Shown one piece after another: positions 1-5,641 of a stretch of DNA of 13,551 bases. Source of the DNA: Bacillota bacterium (GTDB taxonomy: Bacteria > Bacillota_A > Clostridia > Clostridiales > Clostridiaceae); NCBI GenBank assembly GCA_021837545.1, contig JAKBFR010000059.1, positions 1-13,551 of the forward strand, read 5' to 3'. The notes beneath the pieces were generated by a model that saw only the letters and a program-made list of their open reading frames with translations, was not told the origin of the DNA and did no database searches. The position numbers were made by a program, and so were the translations under genes. Numbering within the stretch: the stretch's first letter is position 1; each line of letters opens with the position of its first letter.

Positions 1-8
1 AACTAGCA

Positions 9-125
9 TCTCGTGACGATGGCATAGAGGTAACACTCCTTCCCATTCCGAACAGGACAGTTAAGGTCTATAGCGCCGATGGTACTGCACGGGTGACTGT
101 GTGGCAGAGTAGGACGTTGCGAGGT
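9..125 (+). rRNA. rrf: 5S ribosomal RNA
   Basis: This is the 5S RNA of the large ribosomal subunit. The closing helix I is visible: 10-18 pairs with 115-123 (CTCGTGACG with CGTTGCGAG, including G-U pairs). The interior holds conserved 5S stretches such as CCCATTCCGAACAGG near 41-56 and GGTACTGCACGGGTGACTGTG near 80-100. The exact mature ends are uncertain by one or two bases. The preceding 8 bases presumably belong to the 23S-5S spacer, and two tRNA genes follow, so this is probably the 3' end of an rRNA operon. Confidence 0.95.
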
Positions 126-134
126 AAATTAAAA

Positions 135-211
135 GGATCTTTAGCTCAGTTGGTTAGAGCAACCGGCTCATAACCGGTAGGTCTAGGGTTCGAGTCCCTG
201 AAGGTCCACCA
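135..211 (+). tRNA. tRNA with CAT anticodon (Met elongator or Ile2)
   Basis: This is a complete 77-nt cloverleaf with encoded CCA. The acceptor stem is GGATCTT with AAGGTCC, the discriminator is A, the anticodon stem is ACCGG/CCGGT, the anticodon CAT lies at 169-171, and the T-loop is GGTTCGAGTCC. A G1-C72 pair and no GGG/CCC run in the anticodon stem exclude initiator tRNA. Automated callers would label it tRNA-Met. From memory, however, its body (GGAYCTTTAGCTCAGTTGG and GGCTCATAACCG) resembles the Bacillus tRNA-Ile2 whose C34 is changed to lysidine by TilS. It is co-transcribed with 5S and tRNA-Ala. The tRNA call is certain; the amino acid is not. Confidence 0.93.
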
Positions 212-212
212 T

Positions 213-288
213 GGGGGTTTAGCTCAGTTGGGAGAGCACCTGCCTTGCACGCAGGGGGTCAAGGGTTCGAATCCCTTAATCTCCACCA
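213..288 (+). tRNA. tRNA-Ala (TGC)
   Basis: This is a 76-nt cloverleaf with encoded CCA, starting two bases after the previous tRNA. The acceptor stem GGGGGTT pairs with AATCTCC and contains G3-U70, the identity element for alanyl-tRNA synthetase. The anticodon loop CTTGCAC is closed by CCTGC/GCAGG, giving anticodon TGC. The T-loop GGGTTCGAATCCC is canonical. A tRNA-Ala(TGC) gene is a common companion of rRNA operons in Firmicutes. Confidence 0.97.
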
Positions 289-292
289 GTAT

Positions 293-323
293 AAAGTTAT
301 GAAGTAATTCATAACTTTTTTTT
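293..323 (+). terminator. Rho-independent terminator of the rRNA/tRNA operon
   Basis: An 11-bp perfect stem (AAAGTTATGAA at 293-303, TTCATAACTTT at 308-318) closes a 4-nt loop and runs into eight T residues. It lies 5 nt after the tRNA-Ala CCA end and is placed to end the 5S-tRNA-tRNA transcript. Confidence 0.88.
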
Positions 324-425
324 GTTTACATAATTATTTTGTTTAGATGGTTGAAGAACATAATATGCGGATAAGAATTATTGAATAATATAATACTTTT
401 CATTACTTTTGGTAATTTTTTAAAG

Positions 426-431
426 TATAAT
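426..431 (+). promoter_or_regulatory. Possible -10 element for the NiaR-like operon
   Basis: A consensus TATAAT lies 72 nt before the start of the regulator gene. There is no good -35 box at 16-18 nt; the hexamer at 403-408 (TTACTT) is poor. In such AT-rich DNA a lone TATAAT is weak evidence. The rest of 324-503 shows no gene; I see only AT-rich sequence with a 10-bp direct repeat (ATTAATAATA at 461-470 and 484-493), which could be an operator or chance. Confidence 0.3.
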
Positions 432-503
432 AATAATATAGAGAAAATATATTTATAAATATTAATAATATATGATAATTGTAATTAATAATAGGAGGAG
501 AGT

Positions 504-1025
504 ATGAATTCCATTAATAGAAGAGAAAACATAATTAAACTACTCTTAGAAAGCAATGAACCAATAAAAGGGAGTGTAATAGCAAAAAAGTATTCTGTAA
601 CTAGACAAGTAATAGTAAAAGATATAGCAATTCTTAGAGCTAAGGGAAAAAATATAATAGCAACTCCAGATGGGTATATGATTAATAAAAATGAAAATAA
701 AGTTAAAGCAATTATTGCAGTAACACATAATGAAGAAGAAATGTTTAATGAAATGAGTATAGTAATTAAATATGGTGGAACAATTGAAGATGTGATAGTA
801 GAGCATCCTTTATATGGACAAATGGCTGGAATGCTTATGATTAAAAATTATAATGAATTAAATAAATTTGTTGAAAAATATGAAGAGCAAAGGGCTAGAT
901 TATTATCCGTATTGACTAATGGAGTTCATCTTCATACTATATCAGCAGAAAATGAACAGGATATTAATTTAATTATATCGGAATTAAAAAAGTGTAATTT
1001 TATAGTTTCAGATTTGGAGGATTAA
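504..1025 (+). CDS. niaR: NiaR-type (YrxA/NadR) HTH and 3H-domain transcriptional regulator
   Basis: This 173-residue protein has the NiaR architecture: an N-terminal winged HTH (about residues 5-58, with recognition region KKYSVTRQVIVKDIAILRA) and a C-terminal 3H domain with its conserved histidines in VTHNEEE (H75), VEHPLYG (H101) and GVHLHT (H142, H144). In the Thermotoga NiaR structure, as I recall, metal is bound by His-Glu-His-His with spacing that here fits H75, E83, H142 and H144. The family binds nicotinic acid and represses niacin uptake or NAD synthesis genes. The start is supported by AGGAGG at 493-498, 5 nt upstream. Its stop overlaps the first ATG of the next gene, so the two are translationally coupled. 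No nad or niacin transport gene is seen downstream, so the regulon is inferred from family only, and autoregulation of this operon is a guess. Confidence 0.88.
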   Translation: MNSINRRENIIKLLLESNEPIKGSVIAKKYSVTRQVIVKDIAILRAKGKNIIATPDGYMINKNENKVKAIIAVTHNEEEMFNEMSIVIKYGGTIEDVIVEHPLYGQMAGMLMIKNYNELNKFVEKYEEQRARLLSVLTNGVHLHTISAENEQDINLIISELKKCNFIVSDLED

Positions 1026-1027
1026 TG

Positions 1028-2422
1028 ATGGATTATGATGTATTAATTTTAGGTGGAGGGATAATTGGATGTGCAGTGGCATATGAACTTTCTAAATATA
1101 ATATAAATATAGCTCTAATTGAAAAGGATTATGATATAGCAAATGATTTATCTTGCTCTAATACAGCAGTTATTTATGATGGTTCAGAAACATATGATAA
1201 TAGTATATGCAAATTAGAAAAAATAGGAATGAATTTAATTGAAAAGCACTGTCAAAAATTTAACATTAGATATAATAAAGTAGGTGCATTAAGAATTTCA
1301 TCAAATCAAGCTAGATATAATGTATTTGATATAATGCATAAAAATGCTAGGCAACGTGGTATAGATGGAGTACATATAATAGATCATAATGAAATTTATA
1401 ATATAGAACCTAATTTAGGTATAAATACAAATAGGGCTTTGTATTCTGAGAATATTGCATTAATTTCCCCTTATAATTTAGCTGTTTCTTATGCAGAAGT
1501 TGCGGCTGATAATGGAGTTAATTTTAGATTAGAAGAAGAAGTTATAGATATTAAAAACATTTCTAAGGGATTTAAGGTAACTACAAATAAAAATAAATTT
1601 ACTTGTAAATTTGTAATTAATACAATTTCGAATGAAATTTCTACGGATAAGCAAAATGAAAGTTATAGTGAGATAAGAAATAAAAAAATGAAATATATAT
1701 TGTTTAATCAAGAATTACAGAATAATATAAATGGTGTTGTTATTAATGATATTGATGATGATACATTTATAATAAATATTTCAACATTATCAAAAGGAAA
1801 CTTAATAGGAATTAAAAGTAATAATTGTTTAAGCCTAGAAGAGGAACTAGAATTATCGGAAAGTATTTTAACTGGTATAAAGAAGGAATTAATAACTAAT
1901 ATGTTTACAGAAACATATAGCGGAAATGGTATGTGCATAGATGACAGTAATATTAAGGATGGATATATAAAAGTTACAGGAAATCATTATGCGAAAATAA
2001 CAATTGCACCAGCTATTGCTTTAGATATTGAGGAAAAAATTAAAATAAATATGAATATAACTAAAAAAAGAGACTATATTGATAAAAAAAGAGAAGTTTA
2101 TGTATTTAGAAATATGTCTAAAGAGCAAAGAAACAAAATAATTAATTTAGATCAAAGGTATGGAAATATTATTTGTAGTTGCAATAGTATTTCAGAAGGT
2201 GAGATTGTTGATTCTATAAGAAGGCCTTTAGGAGCAAGAACTGTAGAAGGAGTAAAGAGACGTACAGGAATTGGCCTTGGGAGTTGTAATGGATCATATT
2301 GTAATATGAAAATAATAAAAATTCTAGCTAGAGAAATGAATAAAAGTGTTTTAAGCATAGTAGATGATTCTATGGATTCTAAGGTTTTGGTGGGAAGGAT
2401 TAAAGAATTTAATGAAATATAA
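1028..2422 (+). CDS. GlpA-like NAD(P)/FAD-dependent oxidoreductase with C-terminal BFD-type [2Fe-2S] domain
   Basis: This is a soluble flavoprotein of the DAO/GlpA family (464 residues). The N-terminal FAD-binding Rossmann motif is MDYDVLILGGGIIG with the acidic residue of strand 2 in IALIEKD. The middle DAO region (about 60-340) is divergent. The C-terminus carries a BFD-like iron-sulfur motif: C383-S-C385 and, about 35 residues later, C420-x4-C425, within an RTGIGLGSCNGSYC-type stretch. GlpA, the anaerobic glycerol-3-phosphate dehydrogenase subunit, has this layout, but I cannot tell the substrate here. I prefer ATG 1028 because GGAGG at 1016-1020 is then 7 nt away; ATG 1025 adds one Met and overlaps the upstream stop. 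The next gene follows after 16 nt and is a piece of its usual DUF1667 partner. A disulfide-reductase-type FAD subunit that often accompanies such proteins is absent. Confidence 0.88.
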   Translation: MDYDVLILGGGIIGCAVAYELSKYNINIALIEKDYDIANDLSCSNTAVIYDGSETYDNSICKLEKIGMNLIEKHCQKFNIRYNKVGALRISSNQARYNVFDIMHKNARQRGIDGVHIIDHNEIYNIEPNLGINTNRALYSENIALISPYNLAVSYAEVAADNGVNFRLEEEVIDIKNISKGFKVTTNKNKFTCKFVINTISNEISTDKQNESYSEIRNKKMKYILFNQELQNNINGVVINDIDDDTFIINISTLSKGNLIGIKSNNCLSLEEELELSESILTGIKKELITNMFTETYSGNGMCIDDSNIKDGYIKVTGNHYAKITIAPAIALDIEEKIKINMNITKKRDYIDKKREVYVFRNMSKEQRNKIINLDQRYGNIICSCNSISEGEIVDSIRRPLGARTVEGVKRRTGIGLGSCNGSYCNMKIIKILAREMNKSVLSIVDDSMDSKVLVGRIKEFNEI

Positions 2423-2438
2423 TTAGGAGGAATTAATA

Positions 2439-2666
2439 TTGATTAACAAAGATATTTTCACAAGCTTAGTTAGATTAAAAAGTGATCTGAATTATAAAGT
2501 TGTGTCAGTAAAAAGTAATAAACCTATAGAAAAAGATTTATGGAGAGAATTTTCAAAAGTTCTTAGTAGAATCTATGTAAGTACACCGATTTATATTGGA
2601 GATATTATTTGTAAGAATATAATGAATACTGGTATAGATATAATATGCACTAAAAGGATAGATTAA
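2439..2666 (+). CDS. Short DUF1667-like protein lacking the N-terminal cysteine region
   Basis: This 75-residue protein has a TTG start, supported by AGGAGG at 2425-2430 with 8 nt spacing. From memory, its sequence fits the C-terminal two thirds of DUF1667 proteins: a VxxxVRLKSD-like strand, VVSVKSNKPI (21-30) matching the family's VVSVKTxKPI, and YIGDIICKN with TGIDII (52-69) matching IGDVIIxNVxGTGVDIVAT. Full-length members are about 115-120 residues and begin with a CxxCPxGC-type metal-binding region; that part is missing here. The two cysteines present (C58, C70) are not in that motif. The upstream flavoprotein ends normally, so there is no simple frameshift joining them. DUF1667 proteins are usual partners of GlpA-like flavoproteins, so this may be a decayed relic or a shortened working subunit. 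The good ribosome binding site favours expression. Confidence 0.72.
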   Translation: MINKDIFTSLVRLKSDLNYKVVSVKSNKPIEKDLWREFSKVLSRIYVSTPIYIGDIICKNIMNTGIDIICTKRID

Positions 2667-2687
2667 TATTAAATTAACTATTTATAG

Positions 2688-2710
2688 AATAAGATGAATT
2701 TCTTATTTTA
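2688..2710 (+). terminator. Weak hairpin, possible terminator of the NiaR-oxidoreductase operon
   Basis: AATAAGA (2688-2694) pairs with TCTTATT (2701-2707) around a 6-nt loop, followed by only a short T-rich tail. It sits 22 nt after the short DUF1667-like gene and just before the serS promoter. The stem has a single G-C pair, so termination would be inefficient. Confidence 0.35.
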
Positions 2711-2726
2711 GTTGTGTTAAAATATA

Positions 2727-2756
2727 TTGACAAAAGTAACTATTTTGTAATATATT
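2727..2756 (+). promoter_or_regulatory. Promoter of the serS T-box transcript
   Basis: There is a consensus -35 TTGACA at 2727-2732. A -10 TATATT lies at 2751-2756 (18-bp spacer), with an overlapping alternative TAATAT at 2748-2753. Transcription would start near 2762-2766, just before the T-box stem I region. Confidence 0.7.
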
Positions 2757-2774
2757 TAATTTAACTTAATATAA

Positions 2775-2992
2775 AAAACTTGTGATGAGGACAGTAGTAA
2801 TTTTATAATTTTAAGAGAATCAGTGGTAGGTGTGAACTGATAATTATTAATTATGAATCCACCTCTGAGGGACTACGATGAGTAGTACGGTATATATCGT
2901 TAAATAATTAAGTGGATAATAGTTATATATTATCAATTAGGGTGGCAACGCGGAGTTCTTCGTCCCTTTTATAGGGAGTGGACTCTTTTTTT
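2775..2992 (+). promoter_or_regulatory. T-box riboswitch of serS (specifier UCC, acceptor bulge UGGC)
   Basis: This leader RNA senses uncharged tRNA-Ser and controls read-through into serS. The diagnostic T-box AGGGTGGCAACGCGG lies at 2939-2953. The 5' end holds the stem I hallmark GTGATGAGGACAGTAG (2782-2797). The stem I tip can form ATCAGT/ACTGAT (2819-2824 with 2836-2841). The specifier is read as UCC (Ser) at 2858-2860, in the typical GAA-codon-ACC context on the 3' side of stem I. A following ACTAC/GTAGT hairpin (2872-2876 with 2882-2886) fits stem III. TGGC (2943-2946) would pair with the GCCA end of tRNA-Ser, whose discriminator is G in all four tRNA-Ser genes of this window. TCCCT (2963-2967) can pair with the T-box AGGG (antiterminator) or with AGGGA at 2973-2977 (terminator). 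Confidence 0.95.
2953..2992 (+). terminator. Regulated intrinsic terminator of the serS T-box
   Basis: GAGTTC (2953-2958) pairs with GGACTC (2980-2985) and TCCCT (2963-2967) with AGGGA (2973-2977), with a small internal loop, followed by seven T residues. It is mutually exclusive with the antiterminator because TCCCT is shared. Confidence 0.88.
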
Positions 2993-3032
2993 GTACAAAA
3001 AAATATATTTTTATTTTAGGAGGAAGTATTAA

Positions 3033-4310
3033 ATGTTAGATTTAAAAAGAATTAGAAATAATCCAGATGAAATTAAGAATGCTTTATCAAATAGAGGAGA
3101 AGAGTTTGATGTTACAGTTATTGATGAAATAATAACACTAGATGAAGAACGAAGAAAAATATTAGTAGAAGTTGAAGCATTAAAAAGTAAAAGAAATCAA
3201 GTTTCAAATGAAATTCCTAAGCTTAAGAAAGCAGGTGAAGATGTTACTGCAATAATGTCTGAAATGAGAAAATTAGGGGACGAAGTTAAAGCTTTTGATA
3301 CTAGAGTAACGGAAATAGATGAGAGGATAAAGTATATAATGCTTAGAATACCTAATATACCTAATCCACAAGTACCGGATGGTGGAAGTGATGAAGATAA
3401 TATAGAAATAAAGAAATGGGGAGAACCAAGTAAATTTAGCTTCGAGCCAAAAGCACATTGGGATTTAGGAACTGATCTTAATATATTAGATTTTGAACGA
3501 GGAGGGAAGGTTGCAGGTTCTAGATTCACTATTTACAAGGGATTAGGAGCCAGACTAGAAAGAATGATAATCTCTTATTTCTTAGATAAGCATACATGTG
3601 AAAATGGATATACTGAAATATTACCACCATATATGGTTAACAGAGAAAGTATGACTGGAACAGGTCAATTACCAAAGTTTGAAGAAGATGCATTTAAAGT
3701 TGAGAATAATGGATATTTTTTAATCCCTACGGCAGAGGTTCCTGTTACTAATATGTATAGAAATGAAGTATTCTCTGCAGCAGAGTTGCCAATTAAACAT
3801 GCTGCATATTCTGCATGCTTTAGAGCAGAAGCTGGTTCTGCAGGTAGAGATACAAGAGGGCTTGTGAGACAACATCAATTTAATAAGGTTGAATTAGTTA
3901 AGTTCTGTAGACCAGAAGATTCTTATTCTGAATTAGACAAATTAGTTATTGATGCAGAATCAGTATTGCAAGGATTAGGATTGCCTTATAGAATAGTTAG
4001 AATATGTAAAGGTGATTTAGGATTTACTGCAGCTTTAAAATATGATATAGAAGTATGGATGCCTAGTTATAATAGATATGTAGAAATATCAAGTTGTTCA
4101 AATTTTGAAGATTTCCAATCTAGAAGGGCAAACATTAAGTATAGAGAAACTCAAAATGATAAACCACAATTCGTGCATACACTAAATGGATCAGGAGTTG
4201 CTATAGGAAGAACAGTTGCTGCTATATTGGAAAACTATCAAAGAGAAGATGGTACAGTAGTGATTCCAGACGTTTTAAGACGATATATGAATTGTGATGA
4301 AATAAAATAA
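3033..4310 (+). CDS. serS: Seryl-tRNA synthetase
   Basis: This cytoplasmic class II synthetase charges tRNA-Ser (and tRNA-Sec where present) with serine. Its 425 residues are the normal bacterial length. The N-terminal long coiled-coil arm that grips the tRNA variable arm spans about residues 28-105. The catalytic core shows the motif 1 region around [10 protein letters not shown] (191-200), the serine-binding TAE loop (IPTAEVPVT, 231-239), motif 2 ([14 protein letters not shown], 263-276) and motif 3 ([18 protein letters not shown], 386-403). AGGAGG at 3018-3023 is 9 nt before the ATG. The gene is expressed from its own promoter through the T-box leader, and is followed by four tRNA-Ser genes. 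Nothing is truncated or unusual. Confidence 0.98.
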   Translation: MLDLKRIRNNPDEIKNALSNRGEEFDVTVIDEIITLDEERRKILVEVEALKSKRNQVSNEIPKLKKAGEDVTAIMSEMRKLGDEVKAFDTRVTEIDERIKYIMLRIPNIPNPQVPDGGSDEDNIEIKKWGEPSKFSFEPKAHWDLGTDLNILDFERGGKVAGSRFTIYKGLGARLERMIISYFLDKHTCENGYTEILPPYMVNRESMTGTGQLPKFEEDAFKVENNGYFLIPTAEVPVTNMYRNEVFSAAELPIKHAAYSACFRAEAGSAGRDTRGLVRQHQFNKVELVKFCRPEDSYSELDKLVIDAESVLQGLGLPYRIVRICKGDLGFTAALKYDIEVWMPSYNRYVEISSCSNFEDFQSRRANIKYRETQNDKPQFVHTLNGSGVAIGRTVAAILENYQREDGTVVIPDVLRRYMNCDEIK

Positions 4311-4636
4311 ACATTTTATTTATTTTATTATAGATAAGTAAGGTGAAAATTGAAGCTATAAAAATATTTCAAAAAAATAAAGGGAAATGCATTGTTATGG
4401 TTACTGAATATTTTAATGTAATTAGAACAAAAGCAAGACCCTTTATTTATGAGTTAAGGTATAAATTTAAAATATAAGAGCAACTTATAGTTTGAGTCTT
4501 AATATGTTTATTGAAATTATATTTAGTTAGTTCAATAATTGGCTATGTTCTAGTGTGGTGTTGATTAGTAAATACAATAGTTTTGAATTCGAAAGTAAGA
4601 ATTAATAAGATACAATCAAATAATTTCAAAAAAATA
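4311..4636 (+). other. Intergenic region between serS and the first tRNA-Ser, with a long inverted repeat and a doubtful small ORF
   Basis: I recognise no gene here. A perfect 10-bp inverted repeat, AAATAAAGGG (4375-4384) and CCCTTTATTT (4439-4448), encloses 54 nt. No poly-T tail follows, so it is not a standard terminator for serS. Overlapping it is a 44-codon reading frame, GTG 4343 to TAA 4477, or from ATG 4397; its product is basic and unlike anything I know, and the ribosome binding site is poor. No clear serS terminator is visible. Confidence 0.4.
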
Positions 4637-4665
4637 TTGACATAGTTATTGTTAATTGTTATAAT
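4637..4665 (+). promoter_or_regulatory. Consensus promoter of tRNA-Ser copy 1
   Basis: There is a perfect TTGACA (4637-4642), a 17-bp spacer and a perfect TATAAT (4660-4665). Transcription would start about 4672, leaving a leader of some 13 nt before the mature tRNA-Ser(TGA) at 4685. Confidence 0.9.
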
Positions 4666-4684
4666 AATACTTGTCGTAAGACGT

Positions 4685-4775
4685 GGAAAGATGGTCGAGT
4701 TGGTTTAAGGCACCGGTCTTGAAAACCGGCGTGCGTGTGAGCGTACCTAGGGTTCGAATCCCTATCTTTCCGCCA
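4685..4775 (+). tRNA. tRNA-Ser (TGA), copy 1
   Basis: This is a 91-nt class II tRNA with a long variable arm (GCGTGCGTGTGAGCGTACC region). The acceptor stem GGAAAGA pairs with TCTTTCC; the discriminator is G and CCA is encoded. The anticodon loop CTTGAAA between CCGGT and ACCGG gives TGA, which reads UCN codons. It is identical over all 91 nt to the copy at 5182-5272. Confidence 0.97.
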
Positions 4776-4813
4776 TTTTTTTTACCTAAAAATAGATAAT
4801 TAAGAGGGCACAT

Positions 4814-4904
4814 GGAGAATTACTCAAGTGGCTGAAGAGGCGCCCTTGCTAAGGGTGTAGGTCGGGTAACTGGCGCCAGGGTTCGAACCCCTGATTCTCC
4901 GCCA
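4814..4904 (+). tRNA. tRNA-Ser (GCT), copy 1
   Basis: This is a 91-nt class II tRNA. The acceptor stem GGAGAAT pairs with ATTCTCC; the discriminator is G and CCA is encoded. The anticodon loop TTGCTAA gives GCT, which reads AGC/AGU. It has a long variable arm and T-loop GGGTTCGAACCCC. It lies 38 nt after tRNA-Ser(TGA) and is presumably co-transcribed with it. It is identical to the copy at 5306-5396. Confidence 0.97.
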
Positions 4905-4937
4905 AAAACATCTAACAATTTTGTTAGATGTTTTTTT
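4905..4937 (+). terminator. Terminator of tRNA-Ser pair, copy 1
   Basis: An AACATCTAACA / TGTTAGATGTT hairpin starts directly after the CCA end and runs into seven T residues. It is identical to the terminator of copy 2. Confidence 0.92.
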
Positions 4938-5136
4938 ATGTATACAGAAAACAAATTATAAGTTAATAGTTTTTTTATTTAGAAAATTATATTAATTAAA
5001 GTAACTGAATGATAAATAGTTTAGATCCAAATATATATTTAGATATAATTAAATAAATTTTAGATGCATAATAAGGGATAATATATCATTAAATCAAAGT
5101 TATTATAATAAAAATGAAATTATTTTAATAAAAATG
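4938..5136. other. AT-rich spacer between the two tRNA-Ser units
   Basis: I see no gene or conserved RNA here. The sequence is not similar to the region upstream of copy 1 apart from the promoter hexamers, so the duplication is either old or limited to the transcribed part. Confidence 0.5.
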
Positions 5137-5165
5137 TTGACAGTTATACTCTTGATTGATATAAT
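5137..5165 (+). promoter_or_regulatory. Consensus promoter of tRNA-Ser copy 2
   Basis: There is a perfect TTGACA (5137-5142), a 17-bp spacer and a perfect TATAAT (5160-5165), with the same geometry as copy 1 but a different spacer and different flanking sequence. The leader to the mature tRNA at 5182 is about 10 nt. Confidence 0.9.
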
Positions 5166-5181
5166 AATTTTTGTGAGTTAC

Positions 5182-5272
5182 GGAAAGATGGTCGAGTTGG
5201 TTTAAGGCACCGGTCTTGAAAACCGGCGTGCGTGTGAGCGTACCTAGGGTTCGAATCCCTATCTTTCCGCCA
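5182..5272 (+). tRNA. tRNA-Ser (TGA), copy 2
   Basis: This is a 91-nt class II tRNA, base-for-base identical to the copy at 4685-4775 (anticodon TGA, G discriminator, encoded CCA). The identity stops exactly at the mature ends on both sides. Confidence 0.97.
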
Positions 5273-5305
5273 TATTATTTTAAAATTAAAAAATAGAGGG
5301 CACAT

Positions 5306-5396
5306 GGAGAATTACTCAAGTGGCTGAAGAGGCGCCCTTGCTAAGGGTGTAGGTCGGGTAACTGGCGCCAGGGTTCGAACCCCTGATTCTCCGCCA
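5306..5396 (+). tRNA. tRNA-Ser (GCT), copy 2
   Basis: This is a 91-nt class II tRNA, identical to the copy at 4814-4904 (anticodon GCT, G discriminator, encoded CCA). It lies 33 nt after tRNA-Ser(TGA) copy 2. Identity with copy 1 extends 11 nt upstream (AGAGGGCACAT) and through the terminator. Confidence 0.97.
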
Positions 5397-5429
5397 AAAA
5401 CATCTAACAATTTTGTTAGATGTTTTTTT
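5397..5429 (+). terminator. Terminator of tRNA-Ser pair, copy 2
   Basis: The same AACATCTAACA / TGTTAGATGTT hairpin and seven-T tail as in copy 1 lies directly after the CCA end. The following 212 nt up to the acetyltransferase gene are AT-rich without a recognisable gene. A TATAAT at 5597-5602 without a convincing -35 box could serve the downstream operon. Confidence 0.92.
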
Positions 5430-5641
5430 GTTGTATTTATAATATTATTGGTTATAAATGGTCATTCAAATTTTGTGAGCTGGTAATAATATAAATCTGA
5501 AGATAGTTTTTCAAAATAGTAAAACATATAATTTATAAAATAGATTTTTTTATTAGATGAATATAAATTCTAAATTAAAAATATTATAATTAAAGGTATA
5601 ATTATAAGGTAGATAAATTAATTAGCTATAGAAGGTGAATT

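Larger units (their letters stand above)
4803..4937 (+). repeat. 135-bp direct repeat, copy 1 (leader, tRNA-Ser(GCT), terminator)
   Basis: This block is identical to 5295-5429 (offset 492). It starts at AGAGGGCACAT, 11 nt before the mature tRNA, and ends in the terminator T run. The adjoining tRNA-Ser(TGA) copies are also identical but at an offset of 497, because the linker between the tRNAs differs in length and sequence. Confidence 0.9.
5295..5429 (+). repeat. 135-bp direct repeat, copy 2 (leader, tRNA-Ser(GCT), terminator)
   Basis: This is the second copy of the block at 4803-4937. The identical stretch is wider than the mature tRNA, which points to duplication with recent homogenisation rather than selection on the tRNA alone. 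Confidence 0.9.

Noticed and set aside
461..493. Direct repeat ATTAATAATA before the NiaR-like gene as an operator
   Set aside because: A 10-bp repeat made only of A and T is expected by chance in this spacer, and I cannot match it to a known NiaR site.
2411..2470. Frameshift linking the flavoprotein to a missing DUF1667 N-terminus
   Set aside because: The flavoprotein ends with the usual LVGRIKEF-type C-terminus and the 16-nt gap holds a good ribosome binding site. There is no room for hidden DUF1667 N-terminal codons.
3197..3529. Minus-strand open frame of 110 codons inside serS
   Set aside because: It lies fully antisense to the serS coding sequence, has no ribosome binding site of note and encodes no recognisable protein. 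The serS reading is certain.
4685..5429. Attachment site or integrated element at the tRNA-Ser genes
   Set aside because: The repeated segments are complete tRNA genes with their own promoters and terminators. No integrase or foreign genes lie between them, and the space between is about 250 nt.
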